A DNA stretch of 6,878 nucleotides, taken from contig JAUPKO010000181.1 in NCBI GenBank assembly GCA_030837395.1, positions 1 through 6,878 on the forward strand, read 5' to 3'. This document shows positions 1-5,423 of the stretch, in pieces (within the stretch, counting starts at the first letter, position 1; every line of letters begins with the position of its first letter). A program made the translations under genes and the position numbers. The notes below the pieces were generated by a model that searched no databases, had not been told where the DNA came from, and saw only the letters and a program-made list of their open reading frames with translations. The stretch is from Actinomycetota bacterium. GTDB taxonomy: Bacteria; Actinomycetota; Actinomycetes; S36-B12; UBA10799.

Positions 1-1
1 C

Positions 2-322
2 AACAGGAATGAATTGGCAGCGACCGGCCAAACCCGACTGTGGTGGGACAACACCCCTGTCGATCTGTTCTTCGACACCCACAACTTCCACCGGATCGTG
101 GCGAGTCGGGTGCGTCAGGTTCCCTTCACCGATCGCACCATCCCCGTGCTCGACTGCACCTGCCTGGCAGTGTTCAAGGCCATGTTCGATCGCACCAAGG
201 ATTGGGCCGATCTGGAGGCCATGACCAGCGCGGGCCAACTGGATGTCGTGGCCGTAGGCGCCCTGTTGCAGGACATTCTGGGGGACGATCCGCGGCTGGC
301 CAAGCTCGCGTCGCTCGACTAG
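2..322 (+). CDS. Nucleotidyltransferase-like protein, C-terminal part (5' end outside window)
   Basis: The frame is open from the left edge to a TAG at 320-322, giving 106 visible residues. Two blocks stand out: a strand-rich block TRLWWDNTPVDLFF with an acidic residue placed as in nucleotidyltransferase-fold proteins, and a helical block IPVLDCTCLAVFKAMFDRTK followed by DWADLEAM. This KxxF-R-KDWxDLE pattern is typical of the C-terminal half of the small nucleotidyltransferase-like proteins often annotated 'nucleotidyl transferase AbiEii/DUF6036-like'. Third codon positions are almost all G or C, which supports this frame. The catalytic GS...D motif expected near the N-terminus lies outside the window, so activity cannot be judged. 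Some relatives are toxins of toxin-antitoxin pairs, but no partner is visible downstream, so I do not assign a toxin role. An in-frame TTG at 14 is an internal codon, not the start. The family call is from memory of the pattern; substrate is unknown. Confidence 0.7.
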   Translation, partial: NRNELAATGQTRLWWDNTPVDLFFDTHNFHRIVASRVRQVPFTDRTIPVLDCTCLAVFKAMFDRTKDWADLEAMTSAGQLDVVAVGALLQDILGDDPRLAKLASLD

Positions 323-789
323 CACGCCGCCGGGGGCAGTTGTGTCTGCACCCGCCCGCCCCGACCGACACCGCTGACCACGGCCCTGGCCAGCCAGGGG
401 GGCCTCAACGAGTACGACTGGCGCATCAGCGACGAGGAGTCCCAGGCCGTCGACCCCGACCTGGGCGAGCGCTCGCGGGGCATCCGGGCGCTGGCTTCGT
501 TTCGTCGGGCACGGCCTCCGTGACGGGGGTCCTGCATCACCTCGATGACCCGCAGCGTGCTTGCGCACGCTGGTGCGACGCCTGCACCCGGCGGCTGGCC
601 GCCAACACCGGAGGGAATCCGGGCCGCACGAGTTCATCTTCGTCCTCCCGCACCCGGTCAACGATCCGACCAGATTGACCGAAGACGCCCTCGGCAGCAA
701 GCGGAGGGTTCTGGAAGATGTTCACCGGTCAGGTTCGACCACGGGTGCGACTCCTCGTGTCCGAGCGCCGGAATCAATCGTGGCACCGG
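323..789 (+). pseudogene. Gene-poor stretch with possible coding remnants, product unknown
   Basis: This 467-base stretch has no intact gene I can defend. Three pieces look as if they were once coding on the plus strand. The first is about 374-520, in the frame of the upstream gene but after its TAG; it contains LNEYDWRISDEESQAVDPDL, has nearly all G/C third positions, stops at 521-523, and has no ATG, GTG or TTG start. The second is about 500-610, in the next frame, including GVLHHLDDPQ. The third is about 615-735, in the remaining frame, including GPHEFIFVLPHPVNDPTRLT. Read together they could be one gene broken by small indels, or chance open frames in GC-rich DNA. The third piece stays open to 878, running antisense into the 3' end of ndh, and could alternatively be a small gene starting at TTG 561 or GTG 573. 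I recognise no family. Confidence 0.25.
553..572. other. Perfect 8-bp hairpin in the ndh downstream region
   Basis: CAGCGTGC and GCACGCTG (553-560 and 565-572) pair perfectly around a four-base loop TTGC. A weaker 5-bp stem (GGTGC 572-576 with GCACC 584-588) follows at once. Neither strand has a T tract after the stem, so this is not a classical intrinsic terminator. It lies about 220 bp past the ndh stop on the minus strand and in the non-genic stretch. It could be a T-less actinobacterial terminator, or chance in GC-rich DNA. Confidence 0.3.
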
Positions 790-2217
790 CTAAGACGACT
801 CCCCGGCCACGTGCAACTCCCGACCGTCGGCCACCTCGGCCGGATGGCGCCGAGCGTGCTCCAACTCGACATCGTTGAGCACGAAGGTCCGCTCAGTTCG
901 CGCCCGCCCCACAAACGACACCGCCCAGTGCCCCAGCGTGGTCACGCGTTGATGAAAGCCGACCAGGAACGTGATGTGAATCCCCAACCACAGCACCCAG
1001 GCCGGGAACCCGCGCACCTGCAGCGGCCCGATATTCGCCACTGCCCGGAAGCGCGAAATCGTCGCCATCGACCCCTTGTCGAAGTAGTGGAAACTCTCGC
1101 CCCGATCGATGGGCTTACCCGCGACCATCTTCTTGATTCGTTTCGCAGCGAATTCTCCGCCCTGCATGGCCACCTGTGCGACCCCCGGATAGTCGTTGAG
1201 CGTCACCATGTCGCCGACGACGAACACTTCAGGGTGGCCCGGCAGGGTGAGGTCGGGATTCGTCGGGATGCGACCGGCTCGGTCGGTCGTGATGCCCACC
1301 TGTGCGGCCAAGTCGGCGCCCAGCGGCGACGCGGAGACACCGGCAGCCCACACCTTGCAGCGCGACCCGATGCGCTCGCGCGTACCGTCCCGATAGGTCA
1401 CGGTCACGCCTGCGGCGTCGACCTCGTAGACCATGGCCCCGAGTTTGACCTCGATGCCCATCCTCTCCAGCGACGCCTGGGTGTGTTTGCCCTGGTTCGG
1501 CCCGAATGGGGCCAGTACCTGGTCGCCACCGTCGACAAGTACGACCCGGGCATCGGACGAGTCGATCCGGCGGAAGTTCCGTTGGAGGGAGCGCTGCGCC
1601 AACTCCCGTATCTGCCCGGCCATCTCCACTCCGGTCGGACCGGCGCCCACCACCACGAACGTCATCCACTCGCTGACGTCCTGATCCTCCGCGAGCAGCT
1701 CGGCGGCCTCGAAGGCCCCGAAGATCCGCGCTCGCAGTTCCTTGGCGTCATCCAGTGTTTTCAGGCCGGGTGCATACAGTTCGTATTCGTCGTGCCCGAA
1801 ATACGACGACCCGGCCCCCGCCGCCACGATCACGTAGTCATACCCAGTGATGGTCTCCACCGCACCCAGCCGCGAGACCACCTGCTTGGCCGCCAGGTCG
1901 ATGTGGGTGACGGTACCCAGCAGCACCTCAATGTTCCGGAAGCGCTGCAGAATGTCACGAGTCGGAGGAGCGATCAGTCCCTCGGACAGAATCCCCGTCG
2001 CCACCTGGTACAGCAGCGGCTGGAACAGGTGGTTGGGGGTTTCGGCCACGATCGTGATGTCCACGTCGGAACGTCGCAGATGCTTGGCGGCGAACAGCCC
2101 GCCGAAGCCCGAACCGACGATGACCACGCGCGGGCGACCACCGCCGTTCGACTCGCCGGAGCCGCGAGGTGCGGTCGAGGTGGTCTGTTGATCGGTCGCG
2201 GTAGACATGCGCGCCAT
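790..2217 (-). CDS. ndh: Type II NADH dehydrogenase (NDH-2), FAD-dependent
   Basis: This 475-residue flavoprotein should oxidise cytosolic NADH and pass electrons to the membrane quinone pool without pumping protons. An N-terminal tail of about 28 Ser/Thr/Gly-rich residues precedes the FAD-binding Rossmann motif VGSGFGG (34-40). Next come the NDH-2 signature QPLLYQVATG (66-75), a second dinucleotide motif for NADH, GAGPTGVE (191-198), the FAD-contacting FVVGDMV (332-338), and the quinone-site pattern AQVAMQ (347-352). The block FDKGSMATISR (379-389) and the hydrophobic C-terminal segments around 404-436 match the membrane-anchoring end of actinobacterial NDH-2. Length is normal for the family, and nothing appears truncated or missing. 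The start is uncertain: ATG 2217 gives M1, and a second in-frame ATG at 2208 (M4) is equally possible, with no clear ribosome binding site for either. It lies 66 bp downstream of the GH3 gene on the same strand, so co-transcription is possible. Confidence 0.93.
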   Translation of the reverse strand: MARMSTATDQQTTSTAPRGSGESNGGGRPRVVIVGSGFGGLFAAKHLRRSDVDITIVAETPNHLFQPLLYQVATGILSEGLIAPPTRDILQRFRNIEVLLGTVTHIDLAAKQVVSRLGAVETITGYDYVIVAAGAGSSYFGHDEYELYAPGLKTLDDAKELRARIFGAFEAAELLAEDQDVSEWMTFVVVGAGPTGVEMAGQIRELAQRSLQRNFRRIDSSDARVVLVDGGDQVLAPFGPNQGKHTQASLERMGIEVKLGAMVYEVDAAGVTVTYRDGTRERIGSRCKVWAAGVSASPLGADLAAQVGITTDRAGRIPTNPDLTLPGHPEVFVVGDMVTLNDYPGVAQVAMQGGEFAAKRIKKMVAGKPIDRGESFHYFDKGSMATISRFRAVANIGPLQVRGFPAWVLWLGIHITFLVGFHQRVTTLGHWAVSFVGRARTERTFVLNDVELEHARRHPAEVADGRELHVAGESS

Positions 2218-2236
2218 TGTGTCAGGCGTGTGCCGA

Positions 2237-2250
2237 AGCGGGCACCCGCT
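2237..2250. other. Short hairpin in the ndh 5' leader
   Basis: AGCGGG and CCCGCT form a 6-bp inverted repeat around CA (or a 5-bp stem with a four-base loop GCAC). It sits 20 bp upstream of the ndh start codon, in the gap after the GH3 gene. It has no T tract. It may be part of a terminator pair with the 2267-2282 stem, an ndh leader structure, or chance. Confidence 0.3.
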
Positions 2251-2266
2251 GACTTGGGGTTCATGT

Positions 2267-2282
2267 GCCGATGGTGATCGGC
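2267..2282 (-). terminator. Possible T-less terminator just after the GH3 stop codon
   Basis: GCCGAT (2267-2272) and ATCGGC (2277-2282) form a perfect 6-bp stem with a four-base loop. On the minus strand the stem begins two bases after the GH3 stop codon, where an intrinsic terminator or 3'-end-protecting stem would be expected. No U tract follows, so efficiency is doubtful, and read-through into ndh remains possible. Confidence 0.35.
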
Positions 2283-2283
2283 G

Positions 2284-3504
2284 TCATCGCGTCTGTTGCT
2301 CCGCCGCCAGCTGCGACTTCAGCGCCATGATCCGCTGATACGACTCGTCGATGCGTGCCTCGGTGATGCGACCGCTGCGCACCAGGTCGACCACGTGGTT
2401 GATGGTGTTGGGCGTGACTTCCGGGTCGTACGCGAGGTTGTTCGACACCAGGATGATGTCCACGCCGGCGAGGATGCTGCGCTCCACGATGGTCGGATAG
2501 TCGAAGAACTGCGTCAGCCCCTCCATCTGCAAGTCGTCCGTGACGATCATACCGGTGAAGCCGAGATCAGTGCGCAGAATGTCGGTGATGAAGGCCGGCG
2601 ACAAGGTGGCGGGCAGATCGGGATCGATGGTGCGGTTGAACACGTGCGCCGTCATGATCATCCGGGCGTACCCATGCTGGATCAGGCTGCGGTAGGGCGC
2701 AAGTTCCGCCGGTGTCCAGGTCTCGGTGACATCGACGAAGCCGAGGTGGGAGTCCGCGGTGGCGCTGCCGTGACCGGGGAAGTGTTTGAAGCACGTCGCC
2801 ACCCCGTAGGCGTCGGCGCTCTGCACAAAGATGCGCGCCTGCTCGGTGACCACCGCCGGATCGGCCGAGAAGCTGCGCTCCAACGCACCGATCGCGGGGC
2901 TCTCGGGATTCACGTTGAGGTCGACCACCGGGGCGAAGTTCATGTTCAGCCCATTCTCAGCAAGCGTCGCGGCGATGCTGTCGGCCCAAAGTTTCGTCTC
3001 TGCCGGATCGTTGAGTGTGCCCAAGTACTGCGCCGACACGGTCGCCGGGAAGCCGTTCTTCTCCTTTAGCCGGACGACCTTGCCGCCCTCCTGATCGACG
3101 GCGATGAACAACGGCGTCTGGGAGAGTTCCTGCAGCGACGTCGTAAGGGCCCGCAGTTGCCCCGGCGAGGTGATGTTGCGACCGTCCGTCTTGAGGGCAG
3201 CATCGCGATCGAACACGATGGTGCCACCGATGTGGTACTGCTCGATGTCGCGGTAGATGTAGTTGTTCGGCTCCAGCGTGAGCCCGCGGAAGCCCACCAT
3301 GAGCATCTGTGCGATCTTGCGCTCCAGCGTGACGTCGGCCGCTGCCGAGGACGAGCCGGTCGACGGCGCGGCGCCAGTGGTGCAGGCGCTCAACGCGCCC
3401 GGGAACGCCGCTGCGCCAGCGGCCAACAGTGCCCCGCGAAGCAGCGAGCGCCTACTCATCGGCGCGGATTGCCAGGACCGTTGCCGACCCATGCTTGTCG
3501 TCAT
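2284..3504 (-). CDS. nagZ: GH3 beta-N-acetylhexosaminidase, Tat-exported lipoprotein (NagZ/LpqI-like)
   Basis: This 406-residue glycoside hydrolase family 3 protein probably cleaves terminal GlcNAc from muropeptide fragments outside the membrane, as described for mycobacterial LpqI. The N-terminus carries a twin-arginine motif SRRSLLRG (17-24), a hydrophobic stretch, and the lipobox LSAC with the lipidated Cys at 41, followed by a Ser/Ala-rich linker to about 57. The catalytic barrel contains VDQEGG (136-141), KHFPGHG (240-246), and the His-Asp general acid pair of the NagZ branch in DSH (D251, H253). The nucleophile is D323 in VTDDLQM. It is single-domain, without the C-terminal domain of larger GH3 glucosidases. 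I chose ATG 3504 because GGAGG lies 8 nt upstream; the frame extends further to 3570 but that would run through the likely promoter. ATG 3459 (M16) is a fallback. Substrate is inferred from family; some GH3 enzymes with the same dyad act as phosphorylases. Confidence 0.9.
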   Translation of the reverse strand: MTTSMGRQRSWQSAPMSRRSLLRGALLAAGAAAFPGALSACTTGAAPSTGSSSAAADVTLERKIAQMLMVGFRGLTLEPNNYIYRDIEQYHIGGTIVFDRDAALKTDGRNITSPGQLRALTTSLQELSQTPLFIAVDQEGGKVVRLKEKNGFPATVSAQYLGTLNDPAETKLWADSIAATLAENGLNMNFAPVVDLNVNPESPAIGALERSFSADPAVVTEQARIFVQSADAYGVATCFKHFPGHGSATADSHLGFVDVTETWTPAELAPYRSLIQHGYARMIMTAHVFNRTIDPDLPATLSPAFITDILRTDLGFTGMIVTDDLQMEGLTQFFDYPTIVERSILAGVDIILVSNNLAYDPEVTPNTINHVVDLVRSGRITEARIDESYQRIMALKSQLAAEQQTR

Positions 3505-3512
3505 CGCACCCA

Positions 3513-3517
3513 CCTCC
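3513..3517 (-). promoter_or_regulatory. Ribosome binding site fixing the GH3 start
   Basis: On the minus strand GGAGG lies 8 nt before ATG 3504. It is a full-strength Shine-Dalgarno core and is the main reason for preferring this start over the longer frame beginning at 3570. Confidence 0.75.
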
Positions 3518-3533
3518 AAGGGGAGATTCTTCG

Positions 3534-3562
3534 ACGCTAGCAGCCCCCATCGCAGCCGTCGA
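3534..3562 (-). promoter_or_regulatory. Candidate promoter of the GH3 gene
   Basis: On the minus strand, TCGACG (3562-3557) is followed after 17 nt by TAGCGT (3539-3534). The second fits the actinobacterial -10 TANNNT, and the first matches the TTGACR -35 at five of six positions. Transcription would start near 3527 and give a leader of about 23 nt containing the GGAGG site. This is a by-eye match only. Confidence 0.4.
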
Positions 3563-3587
3563 AGGCCCAACGTCGATCAGCACCTAC

Positions 3588-3658
3588 GAGGTTCACCGTC
3601 CTTGGACCCATTGCCGCCCGTGCCTACCCGAGACGGGCAACAATGGGCGGTGAACCTC
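3588..3658. repeat. 71-bp interrupted palindrome between divergent genes
   Basis: Outer arms GAGGTTCACCG (3588-3598) and CGGTGAACCTC (3648-3658) are perfectly complementary over 11 bp. Inner arms CCCATTGCCGCCCGT (3607-3621) and ACGGGCAACAATGGG (3633-3647) pair at 13 of 15 positions around an 11-nt centre. The left half carries eight extra bases (3599-3606) between its arms; the right half has none. It lies upstream of the short-chain dehydrogenase, ending 10 bp before that gene's Shine-Dalgarno sequence, and upstream of the GH3 promoter candidate. As DNA it could be a pair of operator sites for a dimeric regulator; as RNA it could fold into a strong leader hairpin. Because it sits between divergent starts, a terminator role is unlikely. 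Confidence 0.7.
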
Positions 3659-3668
3659 CAACGACATC

Positions 3669-3674
3669 AAGGAG
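3669..3674 (+). promoter_or_regulatory. Ribosome binding site fixing the SDR start
   Basis: AAGGAG lies 5 nt before ATG 3680. It sets the start of the dehydrogenase even though the frame is open upstream to 3263 through the divergent intergenic region and antisense to the GH3 gene. Confidence 0.75.
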
Positions 3675-3679
3675 CAACC

Positions 3680-4498
3680 ATGAAGGTCCAAGGCAAGACA
3701 TGGGTGGTGACCGGCGGCGGCAGCGGCATCGGTCGGGAGTTGGTGCTGCTCCTGCTGCGCAAGGGTGCCCGGGTGGCGGCCGTCGATGTGCGCGCGGACA
3801 ACCTGGAGCAGATGGCCGACCTCGCCGGGGCGCCGGATCGGCTGTCGCTGCATGAACTGGACATCACCGACAGGGCTGCAACGCAGGCGTTGGTGGCCGA
3901 CGTCGTCGCGGCCCACGGCGCGGTCGACGGGCTGATCAACAACGCGGGCATCATTCAGCCCTTCGTGTCGGTCAACGACCTCGACTACGACGTCATCGAC
4001 CGGGTGCTCGACGTCAACCTCATGGGCACCCTCTACATGGTCAAGTCGTTCCTGCCGACCCTGCTCGACCGGCCGCAGGCGCACATCGCCAACGTGTCGA
4101 GCATGGGCGGCTTCTTCCCCTTCCCCGGCCAGACCATCTACGGCGCCAGCAAGGCCGCGGTGAAACTCCTCACTGAGGGACTGTATGCGGAGTTGCTCGA
4201 CACCAAGGTGCACGTCTCGGTGATCATGCCGGGCGCGGTGGCCACCGGGATCACCGAGAACTCAGGCGTCACCATGACCACAGATCCGGCCTCCAGCCGA
4301 ATCCCGCAGACCGCACCGGATAAGGCAGCCCGCATCATCATCGACGGCATCGAGGCCAACCGCCTGCACATCTTCGTCGGCAAGGACGCTCGCATCATGG
4401 ACGTGGCCATCAAACTGGCACCGAAACAGGCCACCAAACTCGTTCAACGCCAGATGAAGGGTCTCCTGGCGCAGCCAGGACTAGACTCCCCGGCATGA
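3680..4498 (+). CDS. Short-chain dehydrogenase/reductase (classical SDR)
   Basis: This 272-residue soluble oxidoreductase probably interconverts an alcohol and a carbonyl using a nicotinamide cofactor. It has the complete classical SDR signature: the glycine-rich TGGGSGIG (11-18), Asp36 at the end of the second strand (which favours NAD(H) over NADP(H)), DIT (61-63), NNAG (87-90), Asn113, and the catalytic Ser141, Tyr154 and Lys158 in YGASK, followed by PG (184-185). The C-terminal 60 residues after about 210 are the variable part that sets the substrate, and nothing there reveals it. The ATG at 3680 is chosen for its AAGGAG ribosome site and because TGGGSGIG then falls at the normal distance from the N-terminus. 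Its stop codon overlaps the next gene's start as ATGA, so it probably shares a transcript with the DoxX-like protein. A large palindrome lies just upstream and may control it. Confidence 0.93.
   Translation: MKVQGKTWVVTGGGSGIGRELVLLLLRKGARVAAVDVRADNLEQMADLAGAPDRLSLHELDITDRAATQALVADVVAAHGAVDGLINNAGIIQPFVSVNDLDYDVIDRVLDVNLMGTLYMVKSFLPTLLDRPQAHIANVSSMGGFFPFPGQTIYGASKAAVKLLTEGLYAELLDTKVHVSVIMPGAVATGITENSGVTMTTDPASSRIPQTAPDKAARIIIDGIEANRLHIFVGKDARIMDVAIKLAPKQATKLVQRQMKGLLAQPGLDSPA
4464..4480. other. 7-bp dyad in the SDR 3' end, just upstream of a -10 box
   Basis: TCCTGGC (4464-4470) and GCCAGGA (4474-4480) are perfectly complementary around GCA. The dyad lies inside the last codons of the dehydrogenase gene, ends one base before the TAGACT -10 candidate of the DoxX-like gene, and would occupy the spacer of that promoter. 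That is a common operator position, but short dyads also arise by chance in GC-rich codons. Confidence 0.35.
4482..4487 (+). promoter_or_regulatory. Leaderless-type -10 box before the DoxX-like gene
   Basis: TAGACT matches the actinobacterial -10 TANNNT and ends 7 nt before ATG 4495, placing transcription start at or next to the start codon. The gene has no Shine-Dalgarno sequence, as expected for a leaderless transcript. No convincing -35 is visible. It lies inside the 3' end of the dehydrogenase gene, so it would add a second, internal promoter. Confidence 0.45.
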
Positions 4499-4857
4499 CC
4501 ACACCCGTGGGTACCCGACTCCTAATCGGGGCCTTCGCCACCAGCGGCGTGCTGCACATGGTGAAGCCAGACCTGTTCGAGCCGATGATTCCGCCGCAAC
4601 TTGGGCCAGCCCGCCCGTGGGTGTACGGCAGTGGCGTGGTCGAGTTGGTCTGCGCGGGCGGCCTCGCCACCAGCCAACCCTGGGCCCCCGTCGTCACCAC
4701 CGCCACCCTGGCCGCGGTGTGGGTCGGCAACATCCAGATGGCAGTGAACCTGCAACGAAGCCGCCGACCTCCGTGGCAGAAGGCTGCCGCCTGGGCTCGG
4801 ATCCCGCTGCAGGTACCCATGATGGCCGCAGCGTGGCGCAGTCCACGCCGTAGGTGA
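4495..4857 (+). CDS. DoxX-like small integral membrane protein
   Basis: This 120-residue protein has about four hydrophobic segments (near 7-23, 43-58, 64-84 and 97-114), indicating a small inner-membrane protein. Conserved-looking features of the DoxX-like family are present: SGVLHMVKPDLFEPMIPP (17-34), the YGSGVVEL block (44-51), the membrane segment ending GNIQMAV (78-84), and ARIPLQ (101-106). The C-terminus is basic (RSPRRR), consistent with a cytoplasmic end. Family members occur with oxidoreductases and some have been linked to thiol or oxidative stress, but no catalytic role is established for this branch. Its ATG overlaps the stop of the dehydrogenase (ATGA), and a TANNNT box 7 nt upstream suggests it can also be made from a leaderless transcript. 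Confidence 0.82.
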   Translation: MTTPVGTRLLIGAFATSGVLHMVKPDLFEPMIPPQLGPARPWVYGSGVVELVCAGGLATSQPWAPVVTTATLAAVWVGNIQMAVNLQRSRRPPWQKAAAWARIPLQVPMMAAAWRSPRRR

Positions 4858-4899
4858 CGCCGATTCGGCAGGGCCGCACAACGGGTCGCGCGGTCGCAC

Positions 4900-4905
4900 T
4901 ATGGT
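4900..4905 (+). promoter_or_regulatory. Leaderless-type -10 box before the SRPBCC gene
   Basis: TATGGT fits TANNNT and ends 6 nt before ATG 4912, so transcription would begin at about the A of the start codon. There is no recognisable Shine-Dalgarno sequence and no convincing -35. This is the second such arrangement in the same gene run. Confidence 0.5.
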
Positions 4906-4911
4906 GCGGGC

Positions 4912-5376
4912 ATGGCTGACCCCATCGTTGTCACGCGCAGCATCGCCATCAATGCCCCTGTGGCCCGCATCACTGAGTTCATCATCGACTTCCACAACTG
5001 GGTCGACTGGTCGCCCTGGGAGGGATTGGACCCCGATCTCCAGCGGACCTACTCCGGACCGGACTCCGGGGTCGGCGCCTCCTACGCGTGGTCGGGCAAT
5101 CGCAAGGCCGGCGCCGGGAACATGACGATCGAGGCCGTGCAACCCACGGCCATCGACGTCGCCCTCAACTTCACCAAGCCGTTCAAGTCCCGAAGCCAGA
5201 CCCGATTCGACCTCGAGCCCACAGCCGAGGGCACCACAGTCACCTGGCAGGTCCGCACCCCGAGTTCGCTGATGCTCAAGGTCATGTCGATCTTCATGAG
5301 CCTGGAGAAGACCATCGGGCCAGACCTTGAGAAGGGCCTCGCCCAGCTCAAGACGGTCGCCGAGCGGCCCGCCTGA
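4912..5376 (+). CDS. SRPBCC (START/polyketide cyclase-like) family protein
   Basis: This 154-residue soluble protein has the pattern of the SRPBCC helix-grip fold, which encloses a hydrophobic ligand cavity. It opens with a strand VTRSIAINAP (7-16), then the helix VARITEFIIDFHNWVDWSPW (17-36) with the characteristic W..WSPWE..DP. Next are RTYSGPDSGVGASYAWSGN (45-63), the strands MTIEAV (71-76) and IDVALNF (81-87), a Lys-Pro-Phe turn, GTTVTWQV (107-114), and a long C-terminal helix ending LEKGLAQLK (139-147). The length is typical and no residue that defines a specific ligand or enzyme activity is identifiable. No signal peptide or membrane segment is present, so it should be cytosolic. It lies 54 bp after the DoxX-like gene and 47 bp before the F420-family gene. 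Relatives are usually annotated only as uncharacterised or polyketide cyclase/dehydrase; that name should not be read as proof of polyketide chemistry. Confidence 0.87.
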   Translation: MADPIVVTRSIAINAPVARITEFIIDFHNWVDWSPWEGLDPDLQRTYSGPDSGVGASYAWSGNRKAGAGNMTIEAVQPTAIDVALNFTKPFKSRSQTRFDLEPTAEGTTVTWQVRTPSSLMLKVMSIFMSLEKTIGPDLEKGLAQLKTVAERPA

Positions 5377-5423
5377 CGCCGCCGGGGTGGAATACCACTA
5401 GCCGCCCGGTGGTTGGCACGGCC

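Noticed and set aside
2..322. AbiE-type toxin-antitoxin or phage-defence locus at the left edge
   Set aside because: Only the C-terminal part of one nucleotidyltransferase-like protein is visible. No antitoxin or second defence gene follows it.
718..2277. Long plus-strand open frame of 519 codons opposite ndh
   Set aside because: It is antisense to a gene with every NDH-2 motif. Its translation is rich in Arg, His and Gly with no recognisable domain, as expected for the complement of a GC-rich coding sequence.
2296..3069. Plus-strand open frame of 257 codons opposite the GH3 gene
   Set aside because: Arg/His/Gly/Val-rich shadow of the GH3 reading frame with no motif or ribosome site.
3505..3570. 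N-terminal extension of the GH3 protein from 3570
   Set aside because: The extra residues would cover the GGAGG site and the promoter candidate. Starting at 3504 gives a normal Tat-lipoprotein signal.
3263..3679. Upstream extension of the SDR frame
   Set aside because: It runs antisense through the GH3 N-terminus and the palindrome. The glycine-rich loop sits at the right distance from ATG 3680, which has its own ribosome site.
3593..4213. Minus-strand open frame of 206 codons opposite the SDR gene
   Set aside because: Composition of a shadow frame (Val/Asp/His/Arg/Gln-rich); it covers the palindrome and no family is recognisable.
4859..4869. Small dyad GCCGATTCGGC after the DoxX-like stop
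   Set aside because: A workable loop leaves only a 4-bp stem and there is no T tract; too weak to call a terminator.
5391..5415. Inverted GTGG/CCAC and ACCAC/GTGGT elements before the F420-family gene
   Set aside because: Stems of 4-5 bp are expected by chance in this composition and the alternatives are mutually exclusive.
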